Shown piece after piece: positions 11,800 to 24,337 of a DNA stretch of 64,000 nucleotides (the first letter of the stretch is position 1; the number at the start of each line of letters is the position of its first letter). The DNA comes from Lineus longissimus (taxonomy: Eukaryota > Nemertea > Pilidiophora > Heteronemertea > Lineidae). Position numbers and translations under genes: made by a program. The notes under the pieces were generated by a model, which did not search any database, was not told where the DNA came from, and was given only the letters and a program-made list of their open reading frames with translations. The stretch spans positions 12,278,001 through 12,342,000 of the forward strand of contig NC_088317.1 in the NCBI RefSeq assembly GCF_910592395.1, read 5' to 3'.

Positions 11800-13814
11800 C
11801 AAGCTATTTTCTATTTCTGTCTGTGTAAGAAAAGTCGACTTGAAAAGAAGTGGGTGAATTTTACTCAAAACCTCAAGAATGCAATAAAACCTATTTGTTC
11901 AGATGGGTGGTTTTCAAATGCATTGACAAGGATTTTGGGATTATTTCTTGCTGCTGAAATTGTCAAATCTTATGGACATTGTTACTTACAAAGCATTGAG
12001 AGTGATAGGCTTGCTTATCAACGCCTATACCTTTTAACTTGCATTCCAGAGAATTATAAATGGGCGTCATGTCACCTAAAATGTTGCACCGTTTGGCAGA
12101 TAGGTTGGATTGCAATGTCTCCAAATGCTCTGAAGCTGTCACAAGTTCCTGCTCAGACTGTGAAACAATCGATGCCAGATCTGTGGACATGTCTAACCCA
12201 TTGATATCTGATAGGCACATGAGACAACTGTAGGGATCCCCATCCTTAGCTTAAGAACCGATGGGTCAGTTACACCCAAGCAAATCTGATGATACCATTG
12301 CTCACAGACATCACAGGATGTCCACTGAATTCCATTCTCTTCAGCTGATGTCACCGCTGTGGCCGATTTTGTGTGGGTGATGCAAACGATCGCAGCACAG
12401 CGGTCCCCTACACCTGGCCTTTTTCTGGGCTTCTTGGTCTGGTTGACTTCATGATACCTCTTCACGAGAGACATTTCATTTTGGACACGGACCTCTAGAG
12501 CTGACAAAACATCATGTTAATCAAATGTCTCCAAGACTCCTCATCTCTTTCATTCACAGATGTTTGGTCAAGGTACTTGGCTGTTTGTTCCATTTTCTTG
12601 TACAAGAATTGAACAACTCCAAGATAAATGGGCAAAGGAAGGGGCGAAACCTGGTCAAGTGGGACGGGAAAAAAAGCATAACCATATATGCTGTGGTTTT
12701 CCTGTGCATTTATCTTGGGGTCACCTCGACTTGCCAGACACAGAGCCAAGTCATCCCTAACCATCTTTAATGTGCGAAGAGTATAGGGACAGCTGATATT
12801 GTCAACGAATTGCCCAGTGGCCTCATCATGTATCTTGTACCACGCAGACTGGCAAGGGGCACCAGGCAAAACAAGCAGGGGAACCTGGCACCAGCACCCA
12901 TGTGCCCGAAGACACTACACAAGAATTTGTAGTCGCCAACTACAAATTTCCTGACATGTTTCAAGACTCCCTGTGCAGTCTGAACGGCATTGTCGAGGTG
13001 TGCAAATTGGGTGGTATAAAGGGAAAACATCTGCCACAGATTAGTTGCATAATCTGTTGCTTCAAAGAACGAAACTATCTGGGTCCTTTCAGCACTATTG
13101 CCCTCTTTGATGTTTGCAATCTGAAAGCATAGTTTTGTGGAAGTTCCCCCTATATCACGACCCAATTTAACCCGTACCTCATTATGAAAATGTTCAGACT
13201 CCACAAAGTTACCCAGACCCTCATGTAGGGAATAAAAATCTTGCACGACCTTTGCCATGTCCTTAACACGGACGAATGCGACATCTCCTGCACTTGTACT
13301 GTTCGTTTCTTTGCGTAACTTGGCCAAGCCAACCTCAGATCTAGGGTACTCTCAACAGACAACTGTGAATGAAAGGAAATCTCAGCTTCTTGAAAAGCTT
13401 GCAAGCTAATCTCAGGATGATCTTTCAACAGCTGTCCTAATACCTTCACCAGGTCTTCATCAGTGGGGGAAACACCCTCCTTTGCACCGGCAAGAACACA
13501 GAGAAGTTCATGAAGCTTGTCAATCTCCCTTTGATTGAGAAGACGTTTCCCAAATTGGAGACAACATCCCTTGAGTGCTGCTCTTGTAGAAAAAGGACAA
13601 GCTGATGTTCTTCAAGTGTTCGTTCGGTCTGTTGACTGATGTCTTGAACACATTGATCATAGGACATCTTTAATTCATTATAACAGACACGAGTTTTTCT
13701 CGCAGCAGCGACCCGGAAATGTAACTGAGTATCACAGTCACCACTAGGCGGCAAAAAGATGATAGCAGAGCGAAGGTGCATTGAAGGAAGAACAAAGAGG
13801 ACAGTTTGAAGCAT
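11800..13814 (-). pseudogene. PHD-finger, DDE-like transposase relic (unassigned family)
   Basis: The coding sense is minus, in at least five consecutive segments that change frame. A 122-codon N-terminal part lies at 13446-13814 and another segment at 13330-13449. The core (12767-13327) holds LGRDIGGTSTKLCF and KFVVGDYKFL, then FPCLFC. The arrangement (Asp in a DxGGT loop, GDYKFL about 70 residues on, then C-x2-C) suggests a DDE-type core with a zinc-binding pair. Segment 12495-12869 follows. Segment 12193-12507 has a PHD-finger-like CDVCEQWYHQIC. Segment 11963-12220 ends in YHSQCFVSNNVHK, with decayed sequence to about 11800. I have a recollection of similar unnamed proteins in cnidarian and other invertebrate genomes but cannot name a superfamily; RAG1/Transib relatives are one possibility. 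Frameshifts make it inactive unless some are introns. Confidence 0.55.
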
Positions 13815-13829
13815 AGGAAAGGGTTAAGC

Positions 13830-15338
13830 ATTATTCAATAAAATTTTAAAAGCACAGCAAAGAGGAAAGCAGCATTAAAAGCATAGTAAAGAGTTGAGCA
13901 AAGCAAGAAGCATAGCATGGCATGCGCAGACATGCAGTGAAAAGTCATATTATTTACAACTTGAGCAGAGACAAGTATGTAAAGTTAGTTAAAAATTCTA
14001 ACAGAGATAAGAAATTACAATAGAAAACAGGCTCATCTTTAGAAATAATAGCAGACATGTCAGAAAGAAAGGAAAAGAGGAAAAATAGCACCAAGAGAAA
14101 AAAATACCAACACCACAACCGAGTATTTTTAAAAATCACCTGCTTTGTCCATACGTTTGGTAAAATGAGGCCGGGGAGGTACGTTGGTGTGATAAAATCG
14201 CAATATGGCATACATAATAACCACTGGTTACGATTGTTCATGGCTGAAAAGTATTGTGTTGAACAAAATGACAACTGACTCTTTCATTGTGTTCAAGCAA
14301 ATATTCATTATTCACACTTTTGCACATTATAATGAAAACGGGGAAATTGAGAAGTTGGGTGAAATTGCTCAATTACAATTCCGTGACCGAATATTTGCCA
14401 GGCGGGCCTCAGTGGCTTTCTTTGTCCTCGATCAGCGCCCTCCCTCTTTTGCAAGTTCCCTTGTACTGCGCCTTTTTGCCACGCTTCGACCCCCTCTTCG
14501 GTGTTCCTTGACCACTAGGCATCTGAGGACTGGAGCGAATTGAATCATATGGTTGAAATGACTAATAACAAAGTGTACCACACCAAACAATATATAAGGA
14601 GCCTGAATGAACAATTTACTACATGACTAATGCTCCAAATCAATGATAAATGCCTCTGATCTAAACGAGGCCGAGGACCATTTTTGTGAAGTGGTAGTGA
14701 ATTGTCAAGTCGATCAATCCCCGTAAAGTATGGCATTTATAGGATTGGGACTATTTTCAGGGTCACCCTGTATTATGGATGCTGTAAAGAACAGATGACA
14801 ATATCTGTTGCTTGGGTTTATAGGTCCCGAATTCATTAACATTGTTCATCAATTTGATGATAGCACACAGAACAAATGTAAAATTAACTCGCACAACATT
14901 CATTTTGATCCATGCTGTATACAAGTGGCTCTTTTTCCTGCTACACCATCGACGAGCCGTGTGGTTTGTTCCACATTTTAGCATACACCACCAAAAATTA
15001 CAAAATTCCCTAATAATTTTCACTCGAAATCATTATACGTTAGTAGAACCGTGGTACTTTTGGTTCATAAGAGTAACTCGATATGGGTTCTTCATTAAAA
15101 GTCGTGAGAATGTTTGCAAACGAACCGATCTTACCTACTTTAAATGGATTTTATGCCGAAAAAGTGAAGAAATCTCTAGCAATATTGCTTGGATTTGGCC
15201 CAACTCGCCCAAGTGCCGAAATTAAAACAAACTCGCCCTAGTGCCGAATTTAGAAAAGTTCAGACACTGGAACTGATCAAATGCCGCCATCTTGGATGTC
15301 AGCATCTTGAGATTCAGGGTTTTGACAATCCTACGTTA
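13830..15338. other. No recognisable gene; AT-rich with a basic open stretch
   Basis: Mostly AT-rich. On the minus strand at about 14420-14535 there is a short Lys/Arg-rich reading frame (TPKRGSKRGKKAQYKG), possibly the far 5' part of the transposase-like gene downstream on the same strand. A 13-bp palindrome CAGGGTCACCCTG lies at 14759-14771. Confidence 0.4.
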
Positions 15339-15575
15339 ATATGAAAAGTCAAGGACTTAGTGCGCCCCCCCCCCCCCTTTAGGTTGGGGGAGCACCCCCG
15401 AACCCCTACGATAGCGTAACGTTTTTACCTAGTACAAGGGAGGGGACCCCCCCTGGTTGGGACCATCCATGGTTCCTTCCGACACATTTTTGTTTTGGTA
15501 ATACATTGTCCTTAGTGAGTGTAAGCCACTGTTATATATAATTCGGGGGACACCCCCGCACCTCCCTTTTTGGCC
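15339..15575. repeat. Fragment of a G/C-hairpin repeat
   Basis: It starts with ATATGAAAAGTCAAGGACTT directly after TTA, then C13 (15365-15377), then GGGGGAGCACCCCC and CCCCCGAACCCC-like units. The same order of features, inverted, ends the 1060-bp insertion at 41656-42715, including the stretch around TTCCTTCCGACACATTTTTG (15474-15493). This copy is therefore a second, incomplete member of that family, preserving the same terminus. Confidence 0.6.
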
Positions 15576-15599
15576 TTACGGCCAGGCAGATTGTTCATC

Positions 15600-17309
15600 A
15601 TTCCTTCCCTCCAGTTTTTAAAAGTAGTTCATATTTGTTCCAATCATGGCAAATTGGTTCAATGATGCTACAAGCCTATACCAGGCCTAGAGATGCACCT
15701 CTATGGATTTCTTATGGTTGGGATTTTTTAGAGGTGATTTAAGGGAGTCAAATCCTTGTTGCATTTCACATCACGAGCAGGATGTCCACTTAGTGTCATA
15801 ACAAACACACTATAACAAAAATATCCCAATTGAACTACATGCCCTGTGATATAATCACCTGATATGGTAATGTGCCATGGTTGGTTAGCATGATTATAGG
15901 CCAATGTTTATTTACATAATACAAAGGAATAAAGTCCACCCATGACTAAAAATGATAAATTTATTTTGAATTTACATCATTTATAGGCATTAATTAGTCT
16001 CCGCCGTAGGCTGAGACTTTTGCACTAGGGCATTATTCCCGCATTATTCTCGTCAAGAAAATTATTCCAGCACACTCTCGTCTAAAGGTAGAAGTTGTGT
16101 ATGTAGAGACAGCAATTGATTGGAAAACGTCAATAAAGCGAGGTTTGTCCGTATTTCGATCGAGTAAATCTGGGCTCTTTTTGGACTGGAATTTGCGGTT
16201 ACCGCTCACATGCCCCTTCTCACTATTCCTTATGACTTTACGATGGTACTATTCAAGAATAAGTTCATAGATGATGTCGTGCTAGGTGATCTAAGAGTAT
16301 TTCATTTATTTGAAATCAAGAATAGTCTTTTTAACTGCATCTCATCCTGGGGTAAGTGTCCTGGGGAACCAACTCCGGGATCCAGAGGGAAGAACTTCCA
16401 GACAAGAATGGGTTACGTACTCAGGTTTTTTTCGATACCTTACATGGTTAGTTTGACAGTGCACCAAATACGCCTCCAAGCAGGAGGCCAGTAGCCTACT
16501 GCAGTGCGTCGGGCAATGCAGCACCGTACCCATACCCATCTAAGTCCTAGTCTACCTGTCCCTCAACAGGGATAGGTTAAGGGGACACTATTACACCCTT
16601 ACATGTATGAGTTATCATTTTGAGATAAAGAGTCGAGCGAGTTTGAACAATTGGAAGTAAACCCCGCTTCCATTGGTAATCTGATATGTCCTGCACATTG
16701 TTTCAGTTTCCAGAAACGCGGCGTTGATCGATCACTTTCTGAACTATTTAGCAATTTGATAGGTCTATTATAATGGTTTATTTCATTCTCCACAGCCTAC
16801 ATAATATTCTATCATAGTATGACAATCTTATCACAATCAGGGTCATAGCTAGCCTTTTGGTCGCGGGGGGGGGGGGGGTCAAACGGCTCTCGTCGGGGGA
16901 GGGGGTCAACGTGACACATTTGGAAATCTTGCGGCCTAAATCATAGTAAAAAACACGTTTTTGGTGAATTTAGGGGCATTTACACCTTCCCGCTAGCTAC
17001 GCCAATGACAATACTTTTACTGCGCGGTGTAACGGTTATAGTGCGGAGACAATATGAGCTATGGCTTGGTGTTGCTGTTTCATTCATCAACCATTTCAAT
17101 GCATATTTGGCTTAATCCCGTTTCTTCCAGAAGTGTGGTTGTATTTTGGGGGTTTGCACAGATGGTATGCACTCCCACTGACTTGGTAGCATTTGCCAAG
17201 CGGGACTAAGCAGGGAGTGAAAACAGCCAATTTGACTAACTTTTGGTGGAGGATAGTGCTTCGAACCTATCGCCATGTAAAAGAGTTTGACAAATCCTCC
17301 TTTTCCACA
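15600..17309. other. No recognisable gene
   Basis: Intergenic; includes a G14 homopolymer at 16865-16878. The open frame at 16210-16494 has no recognisable domain. Confidence 0.5.
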
Positions 17310-17621
17310 CTAAAGAAAGTTATATGAAGTTATATGAACTTGATTATTGGGATTTAATTCCTTGATCAATCTGGTCAAAACTAGAAGAAGAGGAACAAAC
17401 ATTCCTTCGCTATCAATATCTTTTTTCATATGGGAATCAGCAAAATGATCAGCCCTCGCAAGCGAATCGTACATGTTAGCTTGATCATTGACCCCATAGA
17501 AGTGAGGTTGAAGTATTTCTAATTCTTTTGTATACCCAACGTTAGTGACACATGCAGGCACTTCGTATATCTCGCCCCCAGGTATATCATTAAACGTGCT
17601 CTGTATTATAGACTGCGCGTA
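17310..17621 (-). CDS. Candidate host exon, unknown protein
   Basis: Open on the minus strand from 17621 to TAG at 17310-17312 (about 103 codons, no internal ATG required). The translation has ordinary soluble-protein composition: IPGGEIYEVPACVTNVGYTK, then LEILQPHFYGVNDQANMYDS, an acidic/basic helix-like segment (DSHMKKDIDSEG) and a hydrophobic helix (MFVPLLLVLTRLIKEL). Codon use and lack of low complexity make it look more like a true exon than most frames here. Possible acceptors are AGs at about 17612 and 17600. The stop suggests a terminal exon or readthrough into an intron. I do not recognise the family. It lies back to back with the TATA promoter at 17668. Confidence 0.4.
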   Translation of the reverse strand, partial: YAQSIIQSTFNDIPGGEIYEVPACVTNVGYTKELEILQPHFYGVNDQANMYDSLARADHFADSHMKKDIDSEGMFVPLLLVLTRLIKELNPNNQVHITSYNFL

Positions 17622-17667
17622 TTAATAGATCGGAAGTGTCACGCTACCGCGCTGGTGACGAGGCAGT

Positions 17668-17700
17668 TATAAATTGCAGAGCACGTGTGGCATCAGATCA
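17668..17700 (+). promoter_or_regulatory. TATA box plus initiator
   Basis: TATAAA at 17668-17673 is followed 27 bp later by an initiator-like TCAGAT (17693-17698), the canonical metazoan core-promoter spacing. About 95 bp downstream lies an ATG opening a hydrophobic signal-like exon. The element is inferred from sequence alone. Confidence 0.45.
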
Positions 17701-17792
17701 TTTCGCGTCAAGCCAGCGGTCTCCCAGATACAACAGGAGAAGTGTTCACGGAGTATTTTTACAGAAATTGCTTACTCTTTCCACAAGTTAGG

Positions 17793-17846
17793 ATGGGTAC
17801 TACTCTTTACGTCACGTTAGGCCTGGCCGTTATAGTTCTTGTTCAG
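17793..17846 (+). CDS. Candidate first coding exon with signal peptide
   Basis: ATG at 17793 (context TTAGGATGGG) encodes 18 residues, MGTTLYVTLGLAVIVLVQ, a short polar start followed by a hydrophobic core as in a secretory signal peptide. The exon would end at CAG (17844-17846) before GTAGGA, a good metazoan splice donor, leaving a phase-0 intron. A TATA/initiator pair lies upstream at 17668-17698. The next exon is not obvious: an acceptor-like TTTGCAG at about 17924 gives a frame with a stop after about 23 codons. The full gene cannot be built here. If real, it begins a secreted or membrane protein. Confidence 0.4.
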
Positions 17847-17899
17847 GTAGGATACATTTTCTTTTGATCAGCAATTCATTACCTTTCTGAAGTCGTTGT

Positions 17900-20237
17900 G
17901 TGACAACTTAATGTGGTATTTGCAGACACGCTGTTTTTGGGTGACGAAAAGGAGTTGGTTGAGCATTTCGCCGTTTCAAGTTGCGTGTCTTTGACAAATG
18001 ATGGACCGAGTTGCACAGCTGTAAAGGATTTTGTATCAATATGGGGTGTGAAATTTTGGTATATTTTATCACCCATTCTCATATTGATAGGTCGCCTCTT
18101 GAGTAATATCTGAGTCGATCCGCAGATCGACTATACGGTTGAAATATTATCACTTTCAAAAAAGATAACAACAATTGCGCGGAAATTTCTGTTTTAAGCT
18201 TTCTCTAATTTGCCCATGGTGGCCATTTGACATTTGAATCAAACTGTTGCACCGTATTAGTTTCCTATGGGGGACATGCATGTTTAAAACTGTACGCTGT
18301 TATTTTGACTGATGCACTTCTGGTTTACTCGGAATGTGGCGACTTTATGATAAAGAATAACAGGAAGTGCTTTTATTCTACTGGTACAGTTTACAATTCC
18401 ATAAATTTGGTTGTGTACCCTTTTTCATTCGATACAAGTACCATGTATAACATCTTATATTTACTAGAGCGTCTCGAATCCACTTTCTAATAGCAAAAGA
18501 AAGAAATGCGCTTGAGAATGATTAAAACATTAATTTCCACCTTGGGATTCACCAATTACCTGGCGAAGTGTTGAGGCTATATTCAGACTCTTCCCAAAAA
18601 ACTCCATTTGAAAACCCCTTCAGTGCAGAAACATTTTGCATCTGAAGAATCGATGAAAACAAAATAATTTTCAAACTAATCTTCTTTTCACACATAAAAC
18701 ACATCTCAGTTGAACAAGGGTCTTCAACCGTGTGATACATTTAAGTCTGACATGTCTTAAACATATTAGAGTGCCAATTTCTAACAACGCGTCAGAATGG
18801 ACGAACATATTTAGTCACATTTTGGGAATTTTGCCAATCAATCTATGACTTTTTCGTGATCAGCGCGACAAATCATGAAATAGACTTAAATGTCTCTATA
18901 AAACATTTACAGCGATAATAATTGCAAGACAACTTCACTTGATTCATAAAATGTGATCAATAGAGGAAGGCAATAGCAATTTCTTTATGGAAATGGTTGT
19001 TTGGGAAGCTGACCACGCATTGTCAGAAAGGATCACAGCAATTTATCCAGGCGATATTCCAACTTGAAACATGATGGAAGTTTTCGATGTTTCATGTTTG
19101 AACGCAGTCAAAGTAATATGATTTGATTTCGTGATTTTCGCATGCTTGCTATCTACACCGATGATAGCATTGGCTCGAATACATTTTCAATATCCGCTTA
19201 ATGTCATTCCCACACACTTTTTAAAGATAATATTTTTTTACTATATATCACACAGTCATGTGAAAATGATTGTTATTATAACGACAAATTCTGATGTCGC
19301 AGTTTGTCGGCAACTACATGTACTGCTTTCCCAATTTTTATTCCCACGTGCCACTCGCAATGATAACAATTGTCAGGTGAATTTACCCGTCAAATCGTTG
19401 TCGGGACAAAAAATCCACCTCATTGGAGTATGAATTGTGTGGAGTGTGAATTTATGATTCTCGCAGGGATCGAGCACATGCAGTTTCGATACCGCGGGCG
19501 GCAAATTTAAACTAAGCAATCGAATTTCCTTAAACTTAACTAACTGTATAATTCAAATTAAAAATATTTAACGAACGGGTAGGCCTTATGCTGAACCAAG
19601 AAAATATCACTTTTATAGTAAGGCACCGACAAAAATAATTCAATAACTAAATATTTCCAGAATTGGAACTTTCAATATGCAGTAAGTATATTCCAAAAGT
19701 ATCAGAACAGAATGTAATAATATACAGCCAAACATGTATCAGGTTCGTAACTTAAAAACTGGGCAAAACCTACTGCACATCTGGAAATTTTGAAATTTTA
19801 TAAAAGCATAAATACGTACTGAATATAAATTTCAATTTCGCCGGTGTGTACAGATATACAGATACTATGTATACCAAGTTTTAGCAAATTTGCAAGCATG
19901 ATAGCTGCATAAGGCATTGTGTATAACTTGATTTCTATTTTCCTGCCCACAATTCAATTCGAACGGCGCGCCCTTTTAAAAGCAGGAGGCTACAAAGCTG
20001 ATACCTTTCTGAATGTCGCGTTGAAATCTGTTTTCCTACCAACATAAAAAAACTTGGAGAACATCTTCCATGAATTTGATTGGTGGCATTAACTTTATAC
20101 CGTCGTCCGACCTAGATTTTCTGAGCTGTCGGAAATGACTACCGGTACAAATGTTTCTAATAAGACAACTGTATGAGTGTCTGATCGGAGTCACCAGCCT
20201 GAGATCGCACGAGGTGATTTTCTCCGGCCTGAAGACT
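17900..20237. other. No recognisable gene
   Basis: AT-rich intergenic or intronic sequence. Open frames at 17913-18113, 18227-18490 and 19131-19433 match nothing recognisable; any downstream exons of the candidate gene starting at 17793 would be sought here. Confidence 0.45.
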
Positions 20238-20420
20238 CTCGACCGCAGGAAAGGATGTCCAAGGAACAAAGGATTCTTTTTTCGCTTTTAATATTTGAGG
20301 TATTGACATCATGGACTCTTCGGGAACTAAATTCCATAATCAATTAAAATTAAATATGGCCGGACACTGTCTTTACCAGGGAAGTACTTTCGACTGCTAC
20401 AATTGCACTTTATTCGCAGC
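20238..20420 (-). repeat. Ancient fragment of the 24-kb LINE
   Basis: The plus-strand text around GGATGTCCAAGGAACAAAGG and the following TTTGAGGTATTGAC segment is a diverged copy of the segment at 23883-24045 (within the C-terminal part of the minus-strand LINE) and of 26533-26703, in the same orientation. The Cys-rich plus-strand frame at 20311-20625 overlaps it antisense and is not called. Confidence 0.5.
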
Positions 20421-20424
20421 CAGC

Positions 20425-23348
20425 AAAGTATCAAAGTTGTTGATTATTCGATGCATTTTTCGTAATCGGGATTTTTGCGATTCGTTATTTTGTATTTGCT
20501 GTCCAGGAAATTGCATTCTGGCTACCGCATGGCTTTGTAATACACAACCGGCAGCCGATGAAAATTTTAAATTGATACACAGTTGCTCACATAAGTCAAC
20601 TATCACGTCAAAGTTCATAATCTAAGCAGAGGGTGATTGTTGGCGGACAATTTGTCTAGAAATTTTCGTGGTGTAGCAGTAGAAAATGTCTCCCTGACAA
20701 TAGTGTCCGGCTCTATTATATTCTAACGGATTATGCTACAGGGTTTTATGGAGACCATGGCCGTTAATACCTGAGAGATTAAAAGCGCATGACATAATTT
20801 CAACATTTCACACTGGTATCTCCGATGCCACTTGATTGGTATTAGGATTTGCTGTTGGTAACTGATCAACATGACTCTGCGGCCACATGATGGGATGTCT
20901 TTGCCAGCAAGTCGGTGTGCAGTATTTCATGTTATTGCCTGTGTCCTTGTGAATCATACGTTATTTCTATTGGCATTCAGGCTACTTCGCTGCCAATAAA
21001 TGTAATTTGGCCGACAAAAAGTTCAGCTAATAATAATGTGTTCGATTAGTTGAGAGCAATTTGTCGAACGTGTCAGCTGATCCGTAAATGCACTGAATTC
21101 GCAGCTTCCGATGGTTCATAGTTAAGAATTCCGAAACGCAAGTACGAGTTGTCTCGAGATACGTACATGCCGGCCCAGTGTAATGTTTTTGAGTGAATCC
21201 ATTTTCAGCGCCTCCTGCATTGTTCGGTAAACGCTAAAAAATGTGACTCGTAACTCTGTGTAGGTCCATTTGATGCACGTGTTTGAGTGCACATCTGTAG
21301 CGTCCCTTATTCCGTCTGTAATGACATGTATGGTACTAATTGCTGGCAAGGAATTATCACGAAAAACTCTTCAAGCTAGGAAACCTCTCCGTCAAGTATG
21401 AATCATTTTGTTTTTGAATGCGGAGGCTCCAAAACGTACTAATCGGTGGAGCACTAATCAGTAACATTAAGTTGCTTATTCGGTGTGGTAGGAAAACCAG
21501 TCATAATGCAGGACTGAGTGTTTGGGTCAAAGGATAAACCAAACCCTTTCGTTACCGGAGAAAAGGCGGGCCGTCTTTTAGGCAGGTCTGAGGCCTGGTC
21601 GAATATCAATCTCTCTTTGACGTTGCAAGTTTCGGGCATTTCATATGAACTGCTTTTTAGCCAGGATGACTGGTTCCTTTTTTGCTGTCACCTTTCCACT
21701 GTTTGTTCGGTTTTTCAAATGTGCAACTAGACAGGTCGAAGGCACTTTTCAGGGGTAGTGCGTTGAAAATTGGACCGGTGGTGATTTCCAGAGTCGCCCA
21801 GGCGTAGACTACTAAAGGTGTCGGGATCGATAATGCTGCTAAAGACCTTTCTTCTGACACAAGTCTGGACGTGCTGTGACATTCGATAGTCGACAGGTTG
21901 CCGAATGACTAAAAAGGTGGCTAGATTTGCTAGTCAAGAGTGCAACGGAGCAAAGCCCCCTCTGATCTCTCAACCTACAAGTTCGTGCAAGGCGCCCAAA
22001 AGCGAGCTCATTTTATTCTTGAATTTCATTCTTTATCGAATGCATTCATTGTTCTTGAGTCCATATATATAACCTTTACATGTATGAGCTAGTTATCGGC
22101 AATGTTATACTCTAGGATAAGCTCCTGCATGTTACCAACAACCGGGGAGTTGAAACGTACAGAAGGGGTTAAATCATCAGACATAACTCATTACCATACA
22201 ACCGGGTTTAAAAAGTCTTTTGGGGTGCGGGGCATTTAAAACTGTTACACCGACATTCTGGTTATAATGTACACCGGCATTCTGGTTATCATTTGCTTGA
22301 AAAAACATTTGGGTGATAATGTATGAAAAATTATAATTGAAGACGGTGCGAGCTCGCCGATTCTATAACAGCATGGGTAATATTGGACTCACTTCGGCCT
22401 GTTATTAAACAATGATGAGGCAGGGTTCTCCATCCATCACGTTTATTTGCCCGTGCCGTTTTAGGCCTATCGACAACCCTGAAAATTGTTTTGTGGGGGT
22501 CGATATCATCAAGATTTGCCCTGGGAATTCTGGCCGAGGTTCGAACGGATTTTCGATTTGTTTAAAGACAATACGACCCTGTATAAGGCTAGGCCTGAAT
22601 TCCTTTAACTGCGGGGTAAGGGCAAAATAAGGTAATGTCATTTTCATAATCCTGAAAAATAGACATTTTATATCATGAACGCGCGCATCGTCCATCAGTA
22701 GCAGATTTGCTTGCTTCGTCAACTTGGGGTATTAACCGCCGTGTCTTACCCTCTGGCTGAAAGAAGCATTAAACACTTGACGCGTCTTTATTATTTAAGA
22801 TGCAAATAACACTTTGTAATCAGGCTACACTCGATGTTAAACGTTCGGTGTACACCATCAACTCCTTGAGAGCAGGTGCAACCCTGTGGCACGATGAGTT
22901 TCTCTGCAAATTTTGTCTAACCTTGCTCAAAGGAATCTACGTCCTACATGTATCTCACTGTTTTAATTCATCGAAAACTTCGATCAGACGATGACTGCCG
23001 TGAGAGGTAGATACCAGGTTTCTTTAAGCGACCACTTACCATGCGTGTCTATGCATTGTGCAGGCCGTCGCACACAATGCTTCAGCATTGCGCTCGCTCC
23101 GATTGGTTGAATAAAGAATCCAAGCTCAGCCTACTTTATGATATGCCTGGCGAGGGCCGAGTTGGTGCGAGCAGTGCGAAATAGACATGGCGTCTTTCAT
23201 TCATACGAAATCTTGTATAGAGTAAATGACTGCTTCAATGATTCATCCTGCCATTCATGTCTTTAACCCTTTCTGATGTCGGGCGATTCGGTAGAAATAG
23301 GCACCACTACAGACGTCAGCTGCGCGTGCCCTAAACTTTTAACGGCGG
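20425..23348. other. No recognisable gene
   Basis: Intergenic. A short direct repeat of ACATTCTGGTTAT-like units occurs at about 22253-22290, and a small palindrome (CAATGCTTCAGCATTG) at about 23077-23092. Other frames are unsupported. Confidence 0.45.
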
Positions 23349-23411
23349 GCTAACGGAGCGGCCGATAATACTTCAACGTCCCGCTGCTCAATTAGGGTGT
23401 GGCGATTAAGT
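23349..23411. repeat. Short repeat shared with 27379-27443
   Basis: Contains CTAACGGAGCGGCCGATAA followed by a CTTCA-CGTCC-GCTGCTCAATT block and a GGCGATTAA-like end. The same block recurs in the same orientation at 27379-27443. It lies about 250 bp past the stop of the minus-strand LINE, so it may be part of that LINE's 3' untranslated region. Confidence 0.5.
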
Positions 23412-23654
23412 AATATGTATCTGTTTATTCCTCCTTTAGTTAGAAGACAAAAAAAATGTGAGAACAAGGTGGTGTAACAACAAGTAAAAGTGTAAGTAAA
23501 GTATGTAAAGATTGGTATTGGTAATTTGACGTCGGCCGCAGTGCGGTATTACAATGAGAGTCATGCACTGTATGTTGAACATGCTTAGATCATGTAGATG
23601 ATCACGTGTTGACCATCCAGCTTTCAGCTACAATTTTTAGCTATGTCATATTGT

Positions 23655-24337
23655 CGGTGTAATCCAGTCCATCCATCTGCCGACCGAGCAGCGTTCCGGA
23701 AAGCTCGCAATCATCCATATTCCAAAGAGCAGCATCAACATATACATGTACATTACATTCGTTCTCCATACGTTGCCAAAATAGTTCACGATTTGCACTG
23801 ATGAAGTCTGAACAACAACAGAAGAAATGTACATGTGGGTCAATGAAGAACTTAGAGCATCTAGTGGACTGTGCCGGTGTAGAAGTTTAAAATGTCCTAG
23901 GATAGAATGCACGGGAAACAAAGGATTCTATTATGCGCTTCAATATCTGAGCTATTGACGGTCAGGGTCTCTATAGAACCATATTGCAGAATACAATAGG
24001 GCCGGTCACTTTTTCCAGGGTGGTAATTGTTACTGTTACACTGGCTCTGAGAGAATAGTAAGTGTGTTAAGTCTCGCGAGGAAAGCAAAATGTCTCTTGA
24101 TGCATGGATATTCTAAAGTTGCAAGCCAGATGAGTGAAGAATAGTCAATTGAATTCTCAATTTTGAGAGTTCTGTCAAGTCCATTTGTTGTACAGTCTTC
24201 TGTGAAAGCAATGTTCTCGTGATTGAGAATGGATATCTTAATCAGTGATTTAAGTGTCTGGCCTGGCGGCAATTCAGGTAAATAAAATGTTCCAATGCTT
24301 ATGAAACTTTCAAGAATGTGACGGAGACCATATCTAT
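23655..24337 (-). pseudogene. LINE ORF2 C-terminal region
   Basis: Minus-strand frames 24036-24272 and onwards end with FISANRELFWQRMENEC, then VDAALWNMDDCELSGTLLG, RQM and a stop near 23655. This matches the usual end of ORF2 in this LINE group (a Cys/His-containing region followed by LLGRQ). It contains frameshifts near 24090 and 23900. The piece 23883-24045 is what recurs at 26533-26703 and, diverged, at 20238. Confidence 0.6.

Noticed and set aside
17913-18113. Frame at 17913-18113 as exon 2 of the signal-peptide gene
   Set aside because: Using the acceptor near 17924 in phase 0 gives a different frame with an early stop; the 17913 frame needs an unsupported start.
20311-20625. Cys-rich 104-codon plus-strand frame resembling a secreted peptide
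   Set aside because: It overlaps antisense the LINE-derived segment at 20238-20420, has no signal peptide and no regular Cys spacing.
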